Notes under the pieces: model-generated
Seen by the model: the letters and a program-made list of their open reading frames with translations, nothing else
Database searches by the model: none
What the model was told of the DNA's origin: nothing
From: Onthophagus taurus
Taxonomy: Eukaryota; Arthropoda; Insecta; Coleoptera; Scarabaeidae
Length of the DNA stretch: 64,000 nucleotides
Assembly: GCF_036711975.1 (NCBI RefSeq)
Contig: NC_091973.1
Location: 3,596,001-3,660,000, forward strand
Direction: 5' to 3'
Translations under genes and position numbers: made by a program
Part shown: positions 12,421 to 26,701 of the stretch, piece after piece
How the letters are laid out: every line of letters starts with the position of its first letter
Numbering within the stretch: position 1 is the stretch's first letter

Positions 12421-13887
12421 TCACACAGGATTTTTACATTGATAACAATCCTCCATTATCTCTTGAAACTCTTCAATTTGCAAGGTCATCTCGAAAAAGT
12501 TATACTTTTCGTGTATATTTTTAGTGGCCATCATAAGAATAAGTTGCGGATTTGTTTCGGGAGCAATCGCAAGATGAGCGGAAAGAGCAAGTTTGTCCAA
12601 ACTCAAAGCCCAAATTCGCAGATTATGAACTCGTTTAACTCCCTCGATTTCCAAAAAGATTCCCATAACGTCGTTAAAATCGATTCCTTTCGGTATTCCT
12701 TCCATGAGCACTTGCAAAGTATCTTTTATAATATTAAAAGTTGTTATCAACACAATCACGGAAAATATAAATGTGCAAATTGGATCGATGAGTCTGTATT
12801 CCGGCTTAAAATATATCACCAAAGCCGCGAGAAAAACGCCAAAACTTTGCAAGAAATCTCCAACGACGTGAATAAAAGCTGCTCTAACATTTATATTTTC
12901 ATCCGAATGTTTTTTATTATCCATTGTATGGGAATGACCATGATGGTGGAGTGTTAATCCCATTCTACTCTAACAAAACATAGAAATTATTTAAAAATAT
13001 GTACACTGTGTTAATTAATTATCGTACCCGACGTCATCAAGTATGCAACCAATATCACAGTATTGGTATGGTAATACGCGATTTGCATATTTGGTTGCAT
13101 ACTTGCAATGATGATGTCGGGTACGATAATTAATTAACACACTGTATTGTAAAAAGAATATTACATTAAGTTTACTCCAACCCCAACAGCAGACGTCACG
13201 AGCATTACAAAAGCATCTATATTAAAATTTTCCTCAATTACTCTTTGAACGGCTAAATAAACTAATACCCCGGTTACCACCCAAATTAAAAGAACTGAAG
13301 TTAGAGCCCCAATTACTTCGGCTCTATACCAGCCAAAAGGCATATTTTTCGTTGCTGGCCTTGTCGCCATCCATATAGAAAACAAAGAAATCATAAAACT
13401 TGCAAAATCTGTTAAAAGATGAGCTGCATCCGTTGCTATTGCCAAACTACCCGAAATGTATCCACCTAAAAAAATAAAGTGTTTAAAAAAATTATTCCAC
13501 ATCGTTTAGTTACATTACCTGTAATTTCCAACAACATAAATATCACACATAATATACTAGCAATAATTAATTTCTTTCGGGCATTTTTATCTATTTCTTT
13601 AGATTGCGTGACATGGCAATGTTTGTTTACTATTAAAAAAAATTATTAATTATATTAATTATTAATTAATAAAATACTCACTTTCATTTGTGGCATCTTG
13701 ATTTTCTCTCGCATTACTAGCAATACTAACGTTACTATTATCAATATCAATAACTTCACCTTCTAAAACTTTGCAACAACCCGTACTGGGTTTACCATGA
13801 ACACAATAAATAACTTTTCTGCTTGGTGAACTGGTTGGAGTTTGGTCGTTTTGATTGAATCTGGCCCCGTAGTGCATTCCATTCGAT
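12421..13887 (-). CDS. Zinc transporter, ZnT2/3/8-like (SLC30 family)
   Basis: Cation-diffusion facilitator that moves cytosolic Zn2+ into vesicles in exchange for protons. Exons in coding order: 13682-13887, 13519-13629, 13165-13465, 12421-12964, joined in frame with GT-AG introns. The N-terminal Cys/His segment YCVHGKPSTGCC is typical of vesicular ZnTs. Helix 2 has DAAHLLTD and helix 5 has HVVGD, the two halves of the four-ligand zinc site. Between them lies a His loop (HHHGHSH). The C-terminus has the cytoplasmic CDF domain and ends CYQCKNPV, like the CLFC tail of human ZnT8. The seen part is 386 residues. The start is unresolved: the first exon needs a preceding exon ending in phase 2, or translation begins at the Met at 13877. 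A small exon at 14050-14068 (MDNNEE) has a good donor but the wrong phase. The intron at 12965-13164 is mostly a MITE. Confidence 0.9.
13004..13144. repeat. Complete 141-bp MITE in a ZnT intron
   Basis: Near-perfect palindrome beginning CACTGTGTTAATTAATTATC and ending with its complement, flanked by TA on both sides (13002-13003, 13145-13146). A TA target duplication and long terminal inverted repeats suggest a Tc1/mariner-type non-autonomous element. It fills 141 of the 200 bp of the intron. Confidence 0.85.
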
Positions 13888-14410
13888 CTGAATTTAAAAT
13901 TTAGTAAAAACCACATGTTATTAAAACAGAACGGTAAACCACAATAAATTGAAAACGTTGTCGGTCGAAGAAAAATAAATATAAAACGTATGCAAAATGA
14001 AAAAAATCGCTGATAAATAATGCTTATACATACATTAAAAGAGGCTTACGTTCTTCGTTATTATCCATTTTGCACGCGGACGTAAAATGCACTTCTTCAC
14101 AACTGGCCGAACTGCATTGGGCGATTACTTTTTGTTAGATTTAAGTCAGAAACCGGCAGCTTAAAATACAAAACATGCAGCATTGCACGCGACCCCAACA
14201 TCTTTCTGTGTTATCAATTCTTAATAAATACTAAATTACACAAATATACTTGTTTGTATGAAGTTCGATATACGTTTCTCAACAACTTATCAAAATTATT
14301 TTTTTTTAATTTTAAAAAAATTTTTAATATTTTGTAATTATTAATATAATAATTAATTGATTAATAATTAATTTTCTTTTCTATCACCATTTTTATGTTA
14401 TTTCAACAAT
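13888..14410. other. Upstream region of ZnT
   Basis: Presumed promoter and 5' exon area of the minus-strand zinc transporter. A short possible exon (14050-14068 and upstream) starts ATG GAT AAT and ends at a strong donor GTAAGC. Its phase does not fit the next exon, so it may be untranslated or a short upstream frame. From 14280 the sequence is AT-rich and featureless. Confidence 0.4.
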
Positions 14411-14936
14411 CGAACTTTCTAGTTCTAGGTCTAGTATTAGTTCTAGTGTTAGTTCTAGTTTTAGTTCTAGCACCAAAACTAACATTAGACCTAGAACTAG
14501 AATCATTCGGGTTTAGCCGCACGTCTCTTAAGACGGCTAAAGCCGAATGATTTTAGTTCCAGGTCTAGTGTTAGTTCTAGTGATAGTAGTAGTGTAAAAC
14601 GAGAACTAACACTAGACCTAGAACTAGAAACATTCGGCTTTAGCCGTCTTAAGAGACGTGCGGCTAAATCCGAATGATTCTAGGTCTAGTGTTAGTTCTA
14701 GTTTTAGTTCAATGAAAACATACAATATTACTAATCAGTACTACATAAATACAACAGTCTAATGTTAGTTTTAATGTAATGTTGTTGTTTTAATTAGTTT
14801 TGGTGCTAGAATTAAAACTAGAACTAACACTAGACCTAGAACTAGAATCATTCGGATTTAGCCGCACGTCTCTTAAGACGGCTAAAGCCGAATGATTCTA
14901 GTTCTAGGTCTAATGTTAGCTCTAGCACCAAAAACC
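14411..14936. repeat. GTTCTAG hairpin array, copy 2
   Basis: The same hairpin family as at 3460-4470, with CTAGAACTAGAATCATTCGG, then TTTAGCCGCACGTCT, a short loop and the complement. There are about three hairpins. It lies between the divergent ZnT and NKAIN genes. Confidence 0.8.
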
Positions 14937-15340
14937 ATGCATACGGCTAAAAAGAAAGAATATTTACATTTAAAATTTAAAACTACGCGCGTTTATAGTT
15001 TTTGACTTGCGCATTAGAAGGTTGAAAGTCCATTTGTATTCGGCGAATAACATCGCTTGGAGGAAGAGACGATCTGACGATGAGTTAAATGTCCCGAGGA
15101 ATGCGTGAGAGAAAGATGAATAGCACCTGATACACAACAAACGATCCAGCAGGTATCTTATCATCACAATGTTCTCGGTTTCGATGACAGTGTTATGGAA
15201 CAGTTCAATGTTGAGTCACACATGATTCGTGTGTCGTAAAATGGGAGGTAACGATAAAACCGTTTCGAATCAGTTTTCGTGCTCGACCTCGTGAAATTCA
15301 CAGCAAAGAAGATTCCCTGAGGAAACTTAAAGCAAATGAC
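14937..15340. other. Upstream region of NKAIN
   Basis: Roughly 400 bp of balanced composition immediately before the NKAIN start. It presumably contains the promoter and 5' untranslated region. Overlapping minus-strand frames (64-65 codons) are not gene-like. I cannot place a TATA box or initiator with confidence. Confidence 0.35.
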
Positions 15341-18246
<2,906 letters not shown>

Positions 18247-19479
18247 CTATATCTTGCAATTTTTTTATATAGGATGATTTATATCCTGTATATTCATGTC
18301 CTCTTTTCTAACCTGTGATACCTATAGCAATGATTAAAATATGGTTAGTGCGTTGCGTGCATATTTTTTATACATCATCTTTCAGTATTTTTAAGATAAC
18401 AATTATTAGGATTGTTTAAAAAGGGAATAAATATACTACTTATTACTTATTATTCACAATTTAGGATGTAAAAATTGTTTTGGCCAACTTGCCAAAATTT
18501 TAATTAAATACAAAGAAAATGTATCAAGTCAATAAGTCTGATAATAAATACAATTTTTGAATAATTTAATTATAATAAAAAAATATTGCTCATTCAACTA
18601 GCTACCTTCTTATCTAATTATCTAGATCGAAACTTGTTTTCCATGTACATAATTGTAAATAAATTTATATATTAGTTTTGTGATTTATCTTAAAAAAATT
18701 ATTTATTTTTGTATTAAGTTAAATCACGCCGATTTATTACGAAATTTTTTGCAAAATTAGTTACTGTTTTAAAATTTGATTAATTCCAATGTGGTCGCGA
18801 AATGTTTCAGAACGAATTAGTTTATTGTTATTCGTTAACGTTTCTGGTTAAACACTTATAGTTATATAAGATTCCCTCAAACACGTTGAAATAATAAATA
18901 AAAATATGATTATTTCCCCCCCTCTCCGATAGAAAACGAAGCATATCACTGATAGTGTTCACGTGTGCAGCTAATAATTTATTTTAAGTTCCCATAGAGT
19001 TACGATTAGTTTAATAAACTAAGCGATATCGACCAAAGTATTAATAATAAATAAACGCATATATATTTGTACTGAAATTTGTATGTGAACAAAAAAAAAA
19101 ACGATTTGTAATAAACGTATTAAATATTGTATTTATAACTTATTTTTCTAAATATCCAACGCATTTTTGATAAAATTTATCGTGTATTTGAAATTTTAAG
19201 TGTGATAGAAATAGTTGTAACAAAATGGAAAAATAATTGGTGTTTACGCTTAGTACGGATCATTGGCGTAGAGGCGTTAATTGACATTGGTTACCTGATT
19301 TTTTTACGAAATTTCAGTTTATTTTAGTGACGTTATATATAGCAAAAGGTCCGATTCAAATTGAGATGATGCGCGCGCACTTAATTTTCACGCTCCTACG
19401 GTCCGAATTGTATAGATCCGCCACTATATTTTCAGAACCGTCCATTACGAAAGAGTCCACCTTTATTGGATAAAGGACG
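18247..19479. other. NKAIN 3' region and glutaminase upstream region
   Basis: AT-rich intergenic DNA. AATAAA at 18426-18431 and several later copies are candidate polyadenylation signals of NKAIN. A GC-richer patch at 19240-19470 before the glutaminase start is likely promoter and 5' untranslated sequence. No further gene is seen. Confidence 0.45.
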
Positions 19480-21914
19480 ATGAAACGGATAATATTAAAT
19501 TGTTTGTTAAGAAACGAAACGAAAACGAATTATACCGCGTGTAGAGCGTTTTTTAAAAATTCTCATATACATTCGTATCATTCCTTTAATGAAAATGTGA
19601 GTAATCAAAAAAATTTTTGATTTTTATAATTTTTTTGTTATTGTTATAGGCAGATCTTACTCAATATAATGAAGGAAAAATTCCACAAAGGTACATCTTT
19701 TGGCTAAAATGTATACTTCTATATTATTTTATTTTACATCTTAATTTTTAAATTTAATTCCCTCCTATTTTTATTTTTAATTTTATTTTATTTTTTGTTT
19801 TCTTTTACATACATTTCAGACGGAAATATTCTTTTATCCATGACCCAAATTATTCGTTTTTGTAAGTTGCGTTTTATTCCAAACATTTCCAGACTATTTT
19901 CATTAATGATTAATCATTTTTATAGATCCTCAGAACAAGATGAACCGGAAGGGGCTCTTTTTGAAATGTTCAAAAATCAAGAAACTGGGTTGTTATCAAT
20001 GGGAAAATTTTTAGCGGTAAATTTTTATTTTAGTTACGAGAAAACTAATTATTTTGAATTCCTCTTTTCTACAAAGGCTCTTAGAAATACTGGTTTACGT
20101 AAAAATGACCCGCGTTTGAAAGAAATGATGGACAATATCAAAAGGGCACAAAAAAGATCAAACGCAGAGGGTGGCTCAATTGACACTCAAAAACTCGATC
20201 TTGATACATTCCGTAGGTAAGTTAACGCGATCCCAATGATTATCTTTAATTAAGTGTTAAACTGGCGATAATTTTAACGATGCTAATTACAATGTGGTTA
20301 CTAAGAGAAACCAATTTTTAATTTTTTTAGTATTGTAAGTCAAAATATAGGATTAATTACGCGAGCGTTTAGGCATCAATTTATTATTCCCGACTTCCAA
20401 ACGTTTTCGAAAGATATCGAGGAGATCTACTGGAAATGTAAAGATAATCGAAACGGAAAGGTAATTCCATAAAAAATTTAATCAAAATTATAAATGTCAC
20501 CAAAAAATTTTAGGTGGCAGATTATATTCCGCAATTATCTCGGATGAATCCGAACCACTGGGGAGTTAGTATATGCACCATCGATGGACAACGATTCTCA
20601 ATAGGAGACGTCAACGTACCTTTTACTCTCCAATCTTGCAGCAAACCATTAACATATGCTATAGCTTTAGATGAACTTGGACAAGATGTCGTTCATAATT
20701 ACGTTGGACAAGAACCTAGTGGAAGAAATTTTAATGAATTAATTTTAGATCATAATAGTGAGTTAGTTCGTAATAGCAAATTCTTTACTATATATTTTTT
20801 TTTCAGAAAAACCACATAATCCCATGATAAACGCAGGAGCAATTTTAGTATGTGCATTATTAAAAACATTAGTAAAACCTGAAATGACATTGGCGGAAAA
20901 ATTTGATTTTACAATGAATTATTTTGAACGATTAGCTGGTGGTGATGACTTAGGTTTTAATAATGCCGTGTTTCTTTCTGAAAGGGAAGCGGCTGATAGA
21001 AATTACGCTTTAGGGTTCTTTATGAGAGAACATAAATGTTATCCCGAGAAAACTAGTTTCCGGGAATGTATGGATTTTTATTTCCAAGTAATGAATTAAA
21101 AAAAATTAAAAATTCGTTTTAAAAATTCTTATTTTTTTAGTGTTGTTCAATGGAAGCTAATTGCGATATTTTGTCGGTTATGGCAGCTACTTTAGCGAAT
21201 GGTGGAATATGTCCTTTAACGGAAGAGAAAGTTTTGAACTCAGAAAGCGTTCGAGATACTTTATCGTTAATGCATAGTTGTGGGATGTACGATTATTCTG
21301 GTCAATTCGCTTTTAAAGTTGGTCTTCCAGCGAAATCTGGAGTTTGTGGTGGTTTAATTGTAGTTATTCCCAACGTAATGGGTATTAGTACTTGGTCGCC
21401 GCCATTAGATGCCTTAGGAAACAGTTGCAAAGGTGTGCAGTTTTGCGAAGAGTTGGTGAAAAAATTTAATTTCCATCGGTACGATAATTTAAGACACGCA
21501 ACCAATAAATCTGATCCAAGGAGGCATAAATTTGAAACAAAAGGTTTAAATATAGTCAATTTACTGTTTTGCGCCGCCAGTGGAGATATCACAGCTTTAA
21601 GACGCCACAAATTATCCGGTATGGATATGACGTTATCCGATTACGACGGAAGAACAGCTTTGCATTTAGCATCGGCTGAAGGACACGTAGAATGTGTTGA
21701 TTTCTTATTAAAATATTGCAACGTTAAATACAATGTTAAAGATCGATGGGGGAAGACCCCAACCGATGAAGCTTTGGCGTTTGGGCATATGCAAGTAGTC
21801 GAATTAATTCAAAATTGGGAAAACCAAGTTACAGATGATACCAAAAAAGAGGAGGAAAAGAAAGATTGGGAAAAAGGCGATGATAGTACTCCAATTCCAC
21901 CTCACACAACCTAA
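19480..21914 (+). CDS. GLS: Glutaminase (kidney-type, mitochondrial)
   Basis: Hydrolyses glutamine to glutamate and ammonia in mitochondria. Exons: 19480-19596, 19650-19690, 19820-19861, 19926-20016, 20077-20216, 20331-20460, 20514-20757, 20807-21087, 21141-21914, giving 619 residues. The start [15 protein letters not shown] is basic and free of acidic residues over its first dozen positions, as expected for a mitochondrial presequence. The EF-hand-like helical domain ([11 protein letters not shown]) is followed by the serine-dependent beta-lactamase-like domain: LQSCSKPL carries the nucleophile Ser and the Lys of the S-x-x-K motif, then [30 protein letters not shown] and GLPAKSGV. Two ankyrin repeats ([17 protein letters not shown]) precede a charged tail. 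The two tiny exons 2 and 3 are placed from phase and splice sites. AATAAA follows at 22045. Confidence 0.93.
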
Positions 21915-22486
21915 ATGTACAAAAATTTCCATTTTTATTCTTATTGTAATAGTATAATTTTTAAAACAAATCTAAATTCGCAGAGCTTCTTGTGATCGTT
22001 TACACATTTCGTTATACAGGTGGTCTTTTTAACTTGAAATAAGAAATAAAATTGACTTATCTTAAATTAAAAGGACTACTGCGTTGTGATTTATGCGTAT
22101 CAGTATTAAATTTCCATTTTCTTTTGTTTAATTAGCAATAATGTACTAAATTTTAATCAATTATGTCTATTCTAATGTGAAATTATCTCGGACAATAAAT
22201 TTAAATCTGTTGATTTTGGTTATTTCATTTTAATTGGTAACCCTGTATCAATATTCTGTATTTAGAAGTTATGATATTTCAAAAATAAATAATCAAAAAG
22301 CATATTTTAAATTAACACACAAAATTTGAGAATAAAATAACTGAATTTTTTATTTAATGCCCGTTTTATTACGTCTCGCAACTTTGAGGTTATTATTTTG
22401 TCTCAATCCTACACAAAAAGAAAGTGAGGTTAAGTTAAATCTGACTTTTTAGAATTCAAAGTGTTGTTCTCCGTTCGTTAAGAAAA
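21915..22486. other. Glutaminase - prolyl oligopeptidase intergenic region
   Basis: AT-rich sequence holding the glutaminase 3' untranslated region and the upstream region of the next same-strand gene. No additional feature is seen apart from the AATAAA at 22045. Confidence 0.4.
22045..22050 (+). terminator. Likely glutaminase polyadenylation signal
   Basis: AATAAA 131 bases after the glutaminase stop codon. It is the first canonical hexamer downstream. Confidence 0.5.
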
Positions 22487-25400
22487 ATGTCTTTCCAATA
22501 TCCGAAGGCACGTTTGGATGACACCGTTAAAGATAATTATCATGGTGTTGAGGTAAAAATTAGTTACATAAAAATAAGTTGTATTTTTAACAATTCTTTT
22601 AATAATGTTTAGGTTTTGGATCCTTTCCGATGGCTTGAAGACCCCGATGCGGAAGAGACCAAGGCTTTTGTTGACGCTCAAAACGCGATTACACGACCTT
22701 TCATTGATAGCTACCCATTAAAAGACCAAATTAACAAAAAAATGACTGAATTATGGAATTACCCCAAATTTTCCCCACCATATAAACATGGAAATAAATA
22801 TTTTCAGTTTCGAAATACTGGTTTACAAAACCAAAGCGTTATTTATGTACAGGAAACATTAAATAGTGAAGCTAAAGTATTTTTAGATCCAAATTTGTTA
22901 TCAGAAGATGGCACAATTGCTTTATCTGGGGTTGATTTTTCTGAAAATGGCGCTTACTTTGCTTATGGCTTAAGCAAAAATGGCTCTGATTGGTTAGAAA
23001 TTAAATGCAGGGATGTTAATACAGGAAAAGATTATGATGAAGTGTTAAAAAAGGTTAAATTTACTTCCATGTCTTGGACACATGATGATTTAGGATTTTT
23101 TTATTGTGTAAGGGATATTAAAATTAACATGTAATATTAGAGTGCCTTTGGATTGTCTTTCTATAAGGTATAATGAACAAAGCATTTTTTATCCCAGCGC
23201 CTATCGTCCCTCATCATGTTGTCCAGGTCGAGGTTTATCCTGTCTCTCCAGAGCTTCAAAACAGCTTTCTTTCACTTTTATTCTCAGATACATAAATATC
23301 GAGAAAAATACGAAGAAATAATCTTAGCCGATTACAAAGTCGGCCGAGGTTATTTCTTATATCACAAATAGTATGTGGGGCGGCCGACGTCTTCGAAGTC
23401 GGCCGAGGTTATTTCTTATATCACAGAGTACTTGGGGCGGCCGACGTCTTCGAAGTCGGCCGAGCTTATTTCTTACATCACGAAGAGTACTCGGATAATC
23501 TCGGCCGACTTCGAAGACGTCGGCCGCCCCAAGTATTTTTCGTGATATAAGAAATACTCTCGGCCGACTTCGAAGACGTCGGCCGCCCTCTAATTTATCT
23601 TATGAATTTATGATATTTAAAAAATGTTGGATTCATTAATTTATAGCGAGATAATCCAGAGACACACTATATAATAACTCATTATTGTCTTTAAAGGCAT
23701 ATTTAGATAAAGAAGGAAAATCAGATGGTTCAGAAACCGATAGTAATGAAAAACAGAAACTTTATTATCATAGATTAGGAACTGAGCAATCTGATGATGT
23801 CGTTGTCGTTCAATTTGAAGATCCTCAATTAAGGATGTAAACATTTTTTATAAATTTATTTAAAAATTATTAATTTTTGTTTATAGAGGTGCACAAGTAA
23901 GTAATTGTGGGAAATATTTAATTGTAACGTCCATAAAAGGAAGTAAAAATAATTTGTTATATTTTGCCCGATTGGATAATATCGAAAAAATTTCGGGATT
24001 ATTAGATTTACATCCGGTTGTAACTGAATTTGAAGCCGATTATGAAGTAATTAAATCATCTTTTCTATTTAAATCATGTTATTTATAATTTTTTTAGTAT
24101 GTTGCGAATACGAAAGGAAAATTTGTGTTCCGCACAAACAAAGATGCCCCTAATTATAAATTAGTTTTGATTAACTTCGATAATTTAGATGATAAATGGG
24201 AGGATTTAATCCCCGTCCATGAAAACGACGTTTTAGATTGGGCGAAACCAGTCAATAACGACCAATTGGTTTTGTGTTACCTTCGTGATGTTAAAAACGT
24301 GATGTCTCTTCATAAGTTAGAAAGTGGCGAAAAAATGTATGATTTTCCGCTTGAATTGGGAACGATTTCTTGTTTGTCAGAAAAACATAATTCCGCCGAA
24401 ATGTTTTACGGATTTTGTTCGTTTTTAAAACCTAATGTTATTTATCAAGTTGATTTAAACCAAGAACCGATTTCTCCTGAAGTAAAAGAAATCATCTTTT
24501 AGTGATACTTAATAACCGTTTTTTTTAAGATTTTTTATGAAACTAAACTGGAAAATTTTGATCCAAATAAATATGAAAGCAAACAAGTTTTTTACGAAAG
24601 CAAGGATGGAACTCAAATTCCAATGTTCATTGTTAACAAAAAAGTAACCTTTTCTTTTAATATTATTTGTTTAAACATAGAATTTTTTATTAGGGATTGA
24701 TTAAAAATGGAACAAATCCGTGCCTTTTGTATGGATACGGTGGTTTTAACATCACGTTAACCCCTTCATTCTCAGTTACACGGCTAATATTTATGGATTG
24801 TTTCGATGGGGTATTTGCTCTCCCAAATATTCGGGGAGGAGGTGAATACGGCGATAAATGGCATAATGGGGGTCGATTTGAAAACAAACAAAATTGTTTT
24901 GATGATTTTCAAAACGCGGCAAAGTATTTAATCGAAAATAAATACACAAGCAAAGAAAAATTGATCATACAAGGTGGATCAAATGGCGGATTGTTGGTTG
25001 CTGCTTGCATTAATCAAGCACCTCAACTTTTTGGTGCAGCTATTTGCCAAGTCGGGTAAAATACACAAAATCTTATGTAATTGTAAAAAAATGGTTTTTA
25101 GCGTTTTAGATATGTTGCGTTACCATAAATTTACGATAGGATACGCTTGGAAAACAGATTATGGATGTTCGGATGAACCGGACCAATTTAAATATTTGTA
25201 TAAATACTCACCGTTGCATAATGTACAAATTCCTGAAAACGAAGATGTCCAATATCCAGCCACTTTATTATTAACGGCCGATCATGATGATCGCGTCGTT
25301 CCCTTACATTCATTAAAATTCATCGCTGAAATTCAACGGAAAATTGGAGATTTGCCTCAACAAAAAAATCCTATTATGATTCGTGTTGAAACTAGGGCTG

Positions 25401-25794
25401 GACATGGTGCAGGAAAACCAACGTCTAAAATTGTAAATCTATATATTTACATATATAGTGTACGTGATTTGTTGTCACAAAAGATATTTCGACTACTGAT
25501 TAATTACTCGCCCAGTATCATGAACTATACTTAGATGTGACTTAGGACGGCCGATGTCTCTGAAGTCGGCCGAGCTTATTGCTGATATCATGAAGAGTAC
25601 TTCGGCCGCCCCAAGTACTCTTCGTGATATAAGAAATAAGCTCAATAACAATAATTAAGATATCTGCTGTGACAGCTAAAATCAAACACACAGTATATTT
25701 CGTATTTGTAAATTTTTCTTTATTACAGATTGATGAAGTTACCGATACATTAAGTTTTATTGCAAAGTCACTCCAATTAAAATGTCAAATTTAA
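22487..25794 (+). CDS. PREP: Prolyl oligopeptidase (prolyl endopeptidase)
   Basis: Cytosolic serine peptidase of family S9A that cleaves peptides under about 30 residues after proline. Exons: 22487-22552, 22613-23107, 23697-23836, 23887-24046, 24098-24481, 24530-24643, 24694-25055, 25102-25432, 25729-25794, giving 705 residues (human 710). The N-terminal part is the seven-bladed propeller gate. The C-terminal alpha/beta hydrolase has GGSNGGLL (nucleophile Ser), [13 protein letters not shown] (Asp) and RAGHGAGKP (His), so the catalytic triad is complete. YGYGGFNI and RGGGEYG are also family hallmarks. A seemingly open end to exon 5 (to 24502) is a read-through of the intron; the donor is at 24482. 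Intron 2 and the last intron carry palindromic repeat insertions. There is no signal peptide. Confidence 0.95.
23300..23595. repeat. GGCCGAC hairpin repeat in POP intron 2
   Basis: Four to five alternating-orientation units of GGCCGACGTCTTCGAAG TCGGCC separated by TTATTTCTTATATCAC. The left flank (23270-23330, ATATCGAGAAAAATACGAAG) is the reverse complement of the flank at 30040-30060, so flank and hairpins belong to one dispersed element. Confidence 0.85.
25448..25705. repeat. MITE in last POP intron with nested hairpin repeat
   Basis: The ends TATATAGTGTACGTGATTTG and the complement of ATCAAACACACAGTATAT are imperfect inverted repeats. They match the ends of the MITE at 45084-45292 (GATTTTAGCTGTCACAACAG). 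A GGCCGAC-type hairpin lies inside at about 25535-25645, so one repeat inserted into, or was captured by, the other. Confidence 0.55.
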
Positions 25795-26701
25795 TAAGTT
25801 TAATTTAATGTTAATATTTGTTTTTTATTGTCTTAGGAAAAAAAACTTGGAAGAAATAAAGTTTATTTAACTACTTATTTTATTGTGGCAAAAAGAAACT
25901 TTTATTGATTCATTCTCAAACGTGTTTTATAACCATCGAATAAACGTAAATATTGTAAGTACTGGTTTACAAGTGAATAACAACAAAAATGGTCACAGCC
26001 ATAAAAATCGGTAATTATAATAATACACAAAAATAATCTAAATATAAACAAAGAAAACTTTAAATTTATTTAAATATACAGCTATTTTTCTTACGCGTTG
26101 CATTTTCTACACTCTTAGATTATTAATAGTGATAAATCTATTTACGTTTTTTTATAAATGGGTAAATGCTTCCAAATACATCAAAACGTTGGTGTTAAAA
26201 ACGATTTTTAATATATTTTTTTTAATTAGATCAAAAAAATATTTTCTATTTCAAACTATTTACAATAATCCAAACTAAAAAAAACCTATTCTCACTAAAG
26301 AACGTTTACATTTAAATATCTAATAAACACGCCAATACTGACAATAAGCTTAGCGGCTACAAAATATATATAAATATAACAAAAAAACATCCCTCTGAAA
26401 AATAAAGCTATCATTTAGGATTTTTTAGTGACTAGTACTCGCAAAATAATATAAGTTTATCAACTTGTACACATAAACGTATAGGAAATTGTTTAATAGG
26501 GAACAATTACGTTTATATAATTATTTTGCTGCTTAATTTTTTTCTCGATAGTTAAATAAAAATCCTGATTGCGAATAAAGCTAAAAAATAGTTATTTTTA
26601 TAGACTTTTTACACCTGGTGTCCACTGATCGATTGTATTTGCTGCTTGCGAAAACAATTTTATTGCTTTATCTCAAAATTTAAAACGAGACAGATACACA
26701 T
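25795..26701. other. Convergent 3' region between POP and NHE
   Basis: Very AT-rich sequence between two genes that point at each other. It should hold the POP 3' end (AATAAA at 25855) and the 3' untranslated region of the exchanger. No other feature is seen. Confidence 0.45.
25855..25860 (+). terminator. Likely POP polyadenylation signal
   Basis: AATAAA 61 bases after the prolyl oligopeptidase stop, followed by a T-rich stretch. Confidence 0.6.

Noticed and set aside
12439-12957. 172-codon plus-strand frame
   Set aside because: Exact antisense of the terminal zinc-transporter exon.
24482-24529. Apparent premature end of a prolyl oligopeptidase exon at 24502
   Set aside because: The donor GTAAAA at 24482 spliced to 24530 gives an uninterrupted alignment (SPE-IFYET); the stop is intronic.
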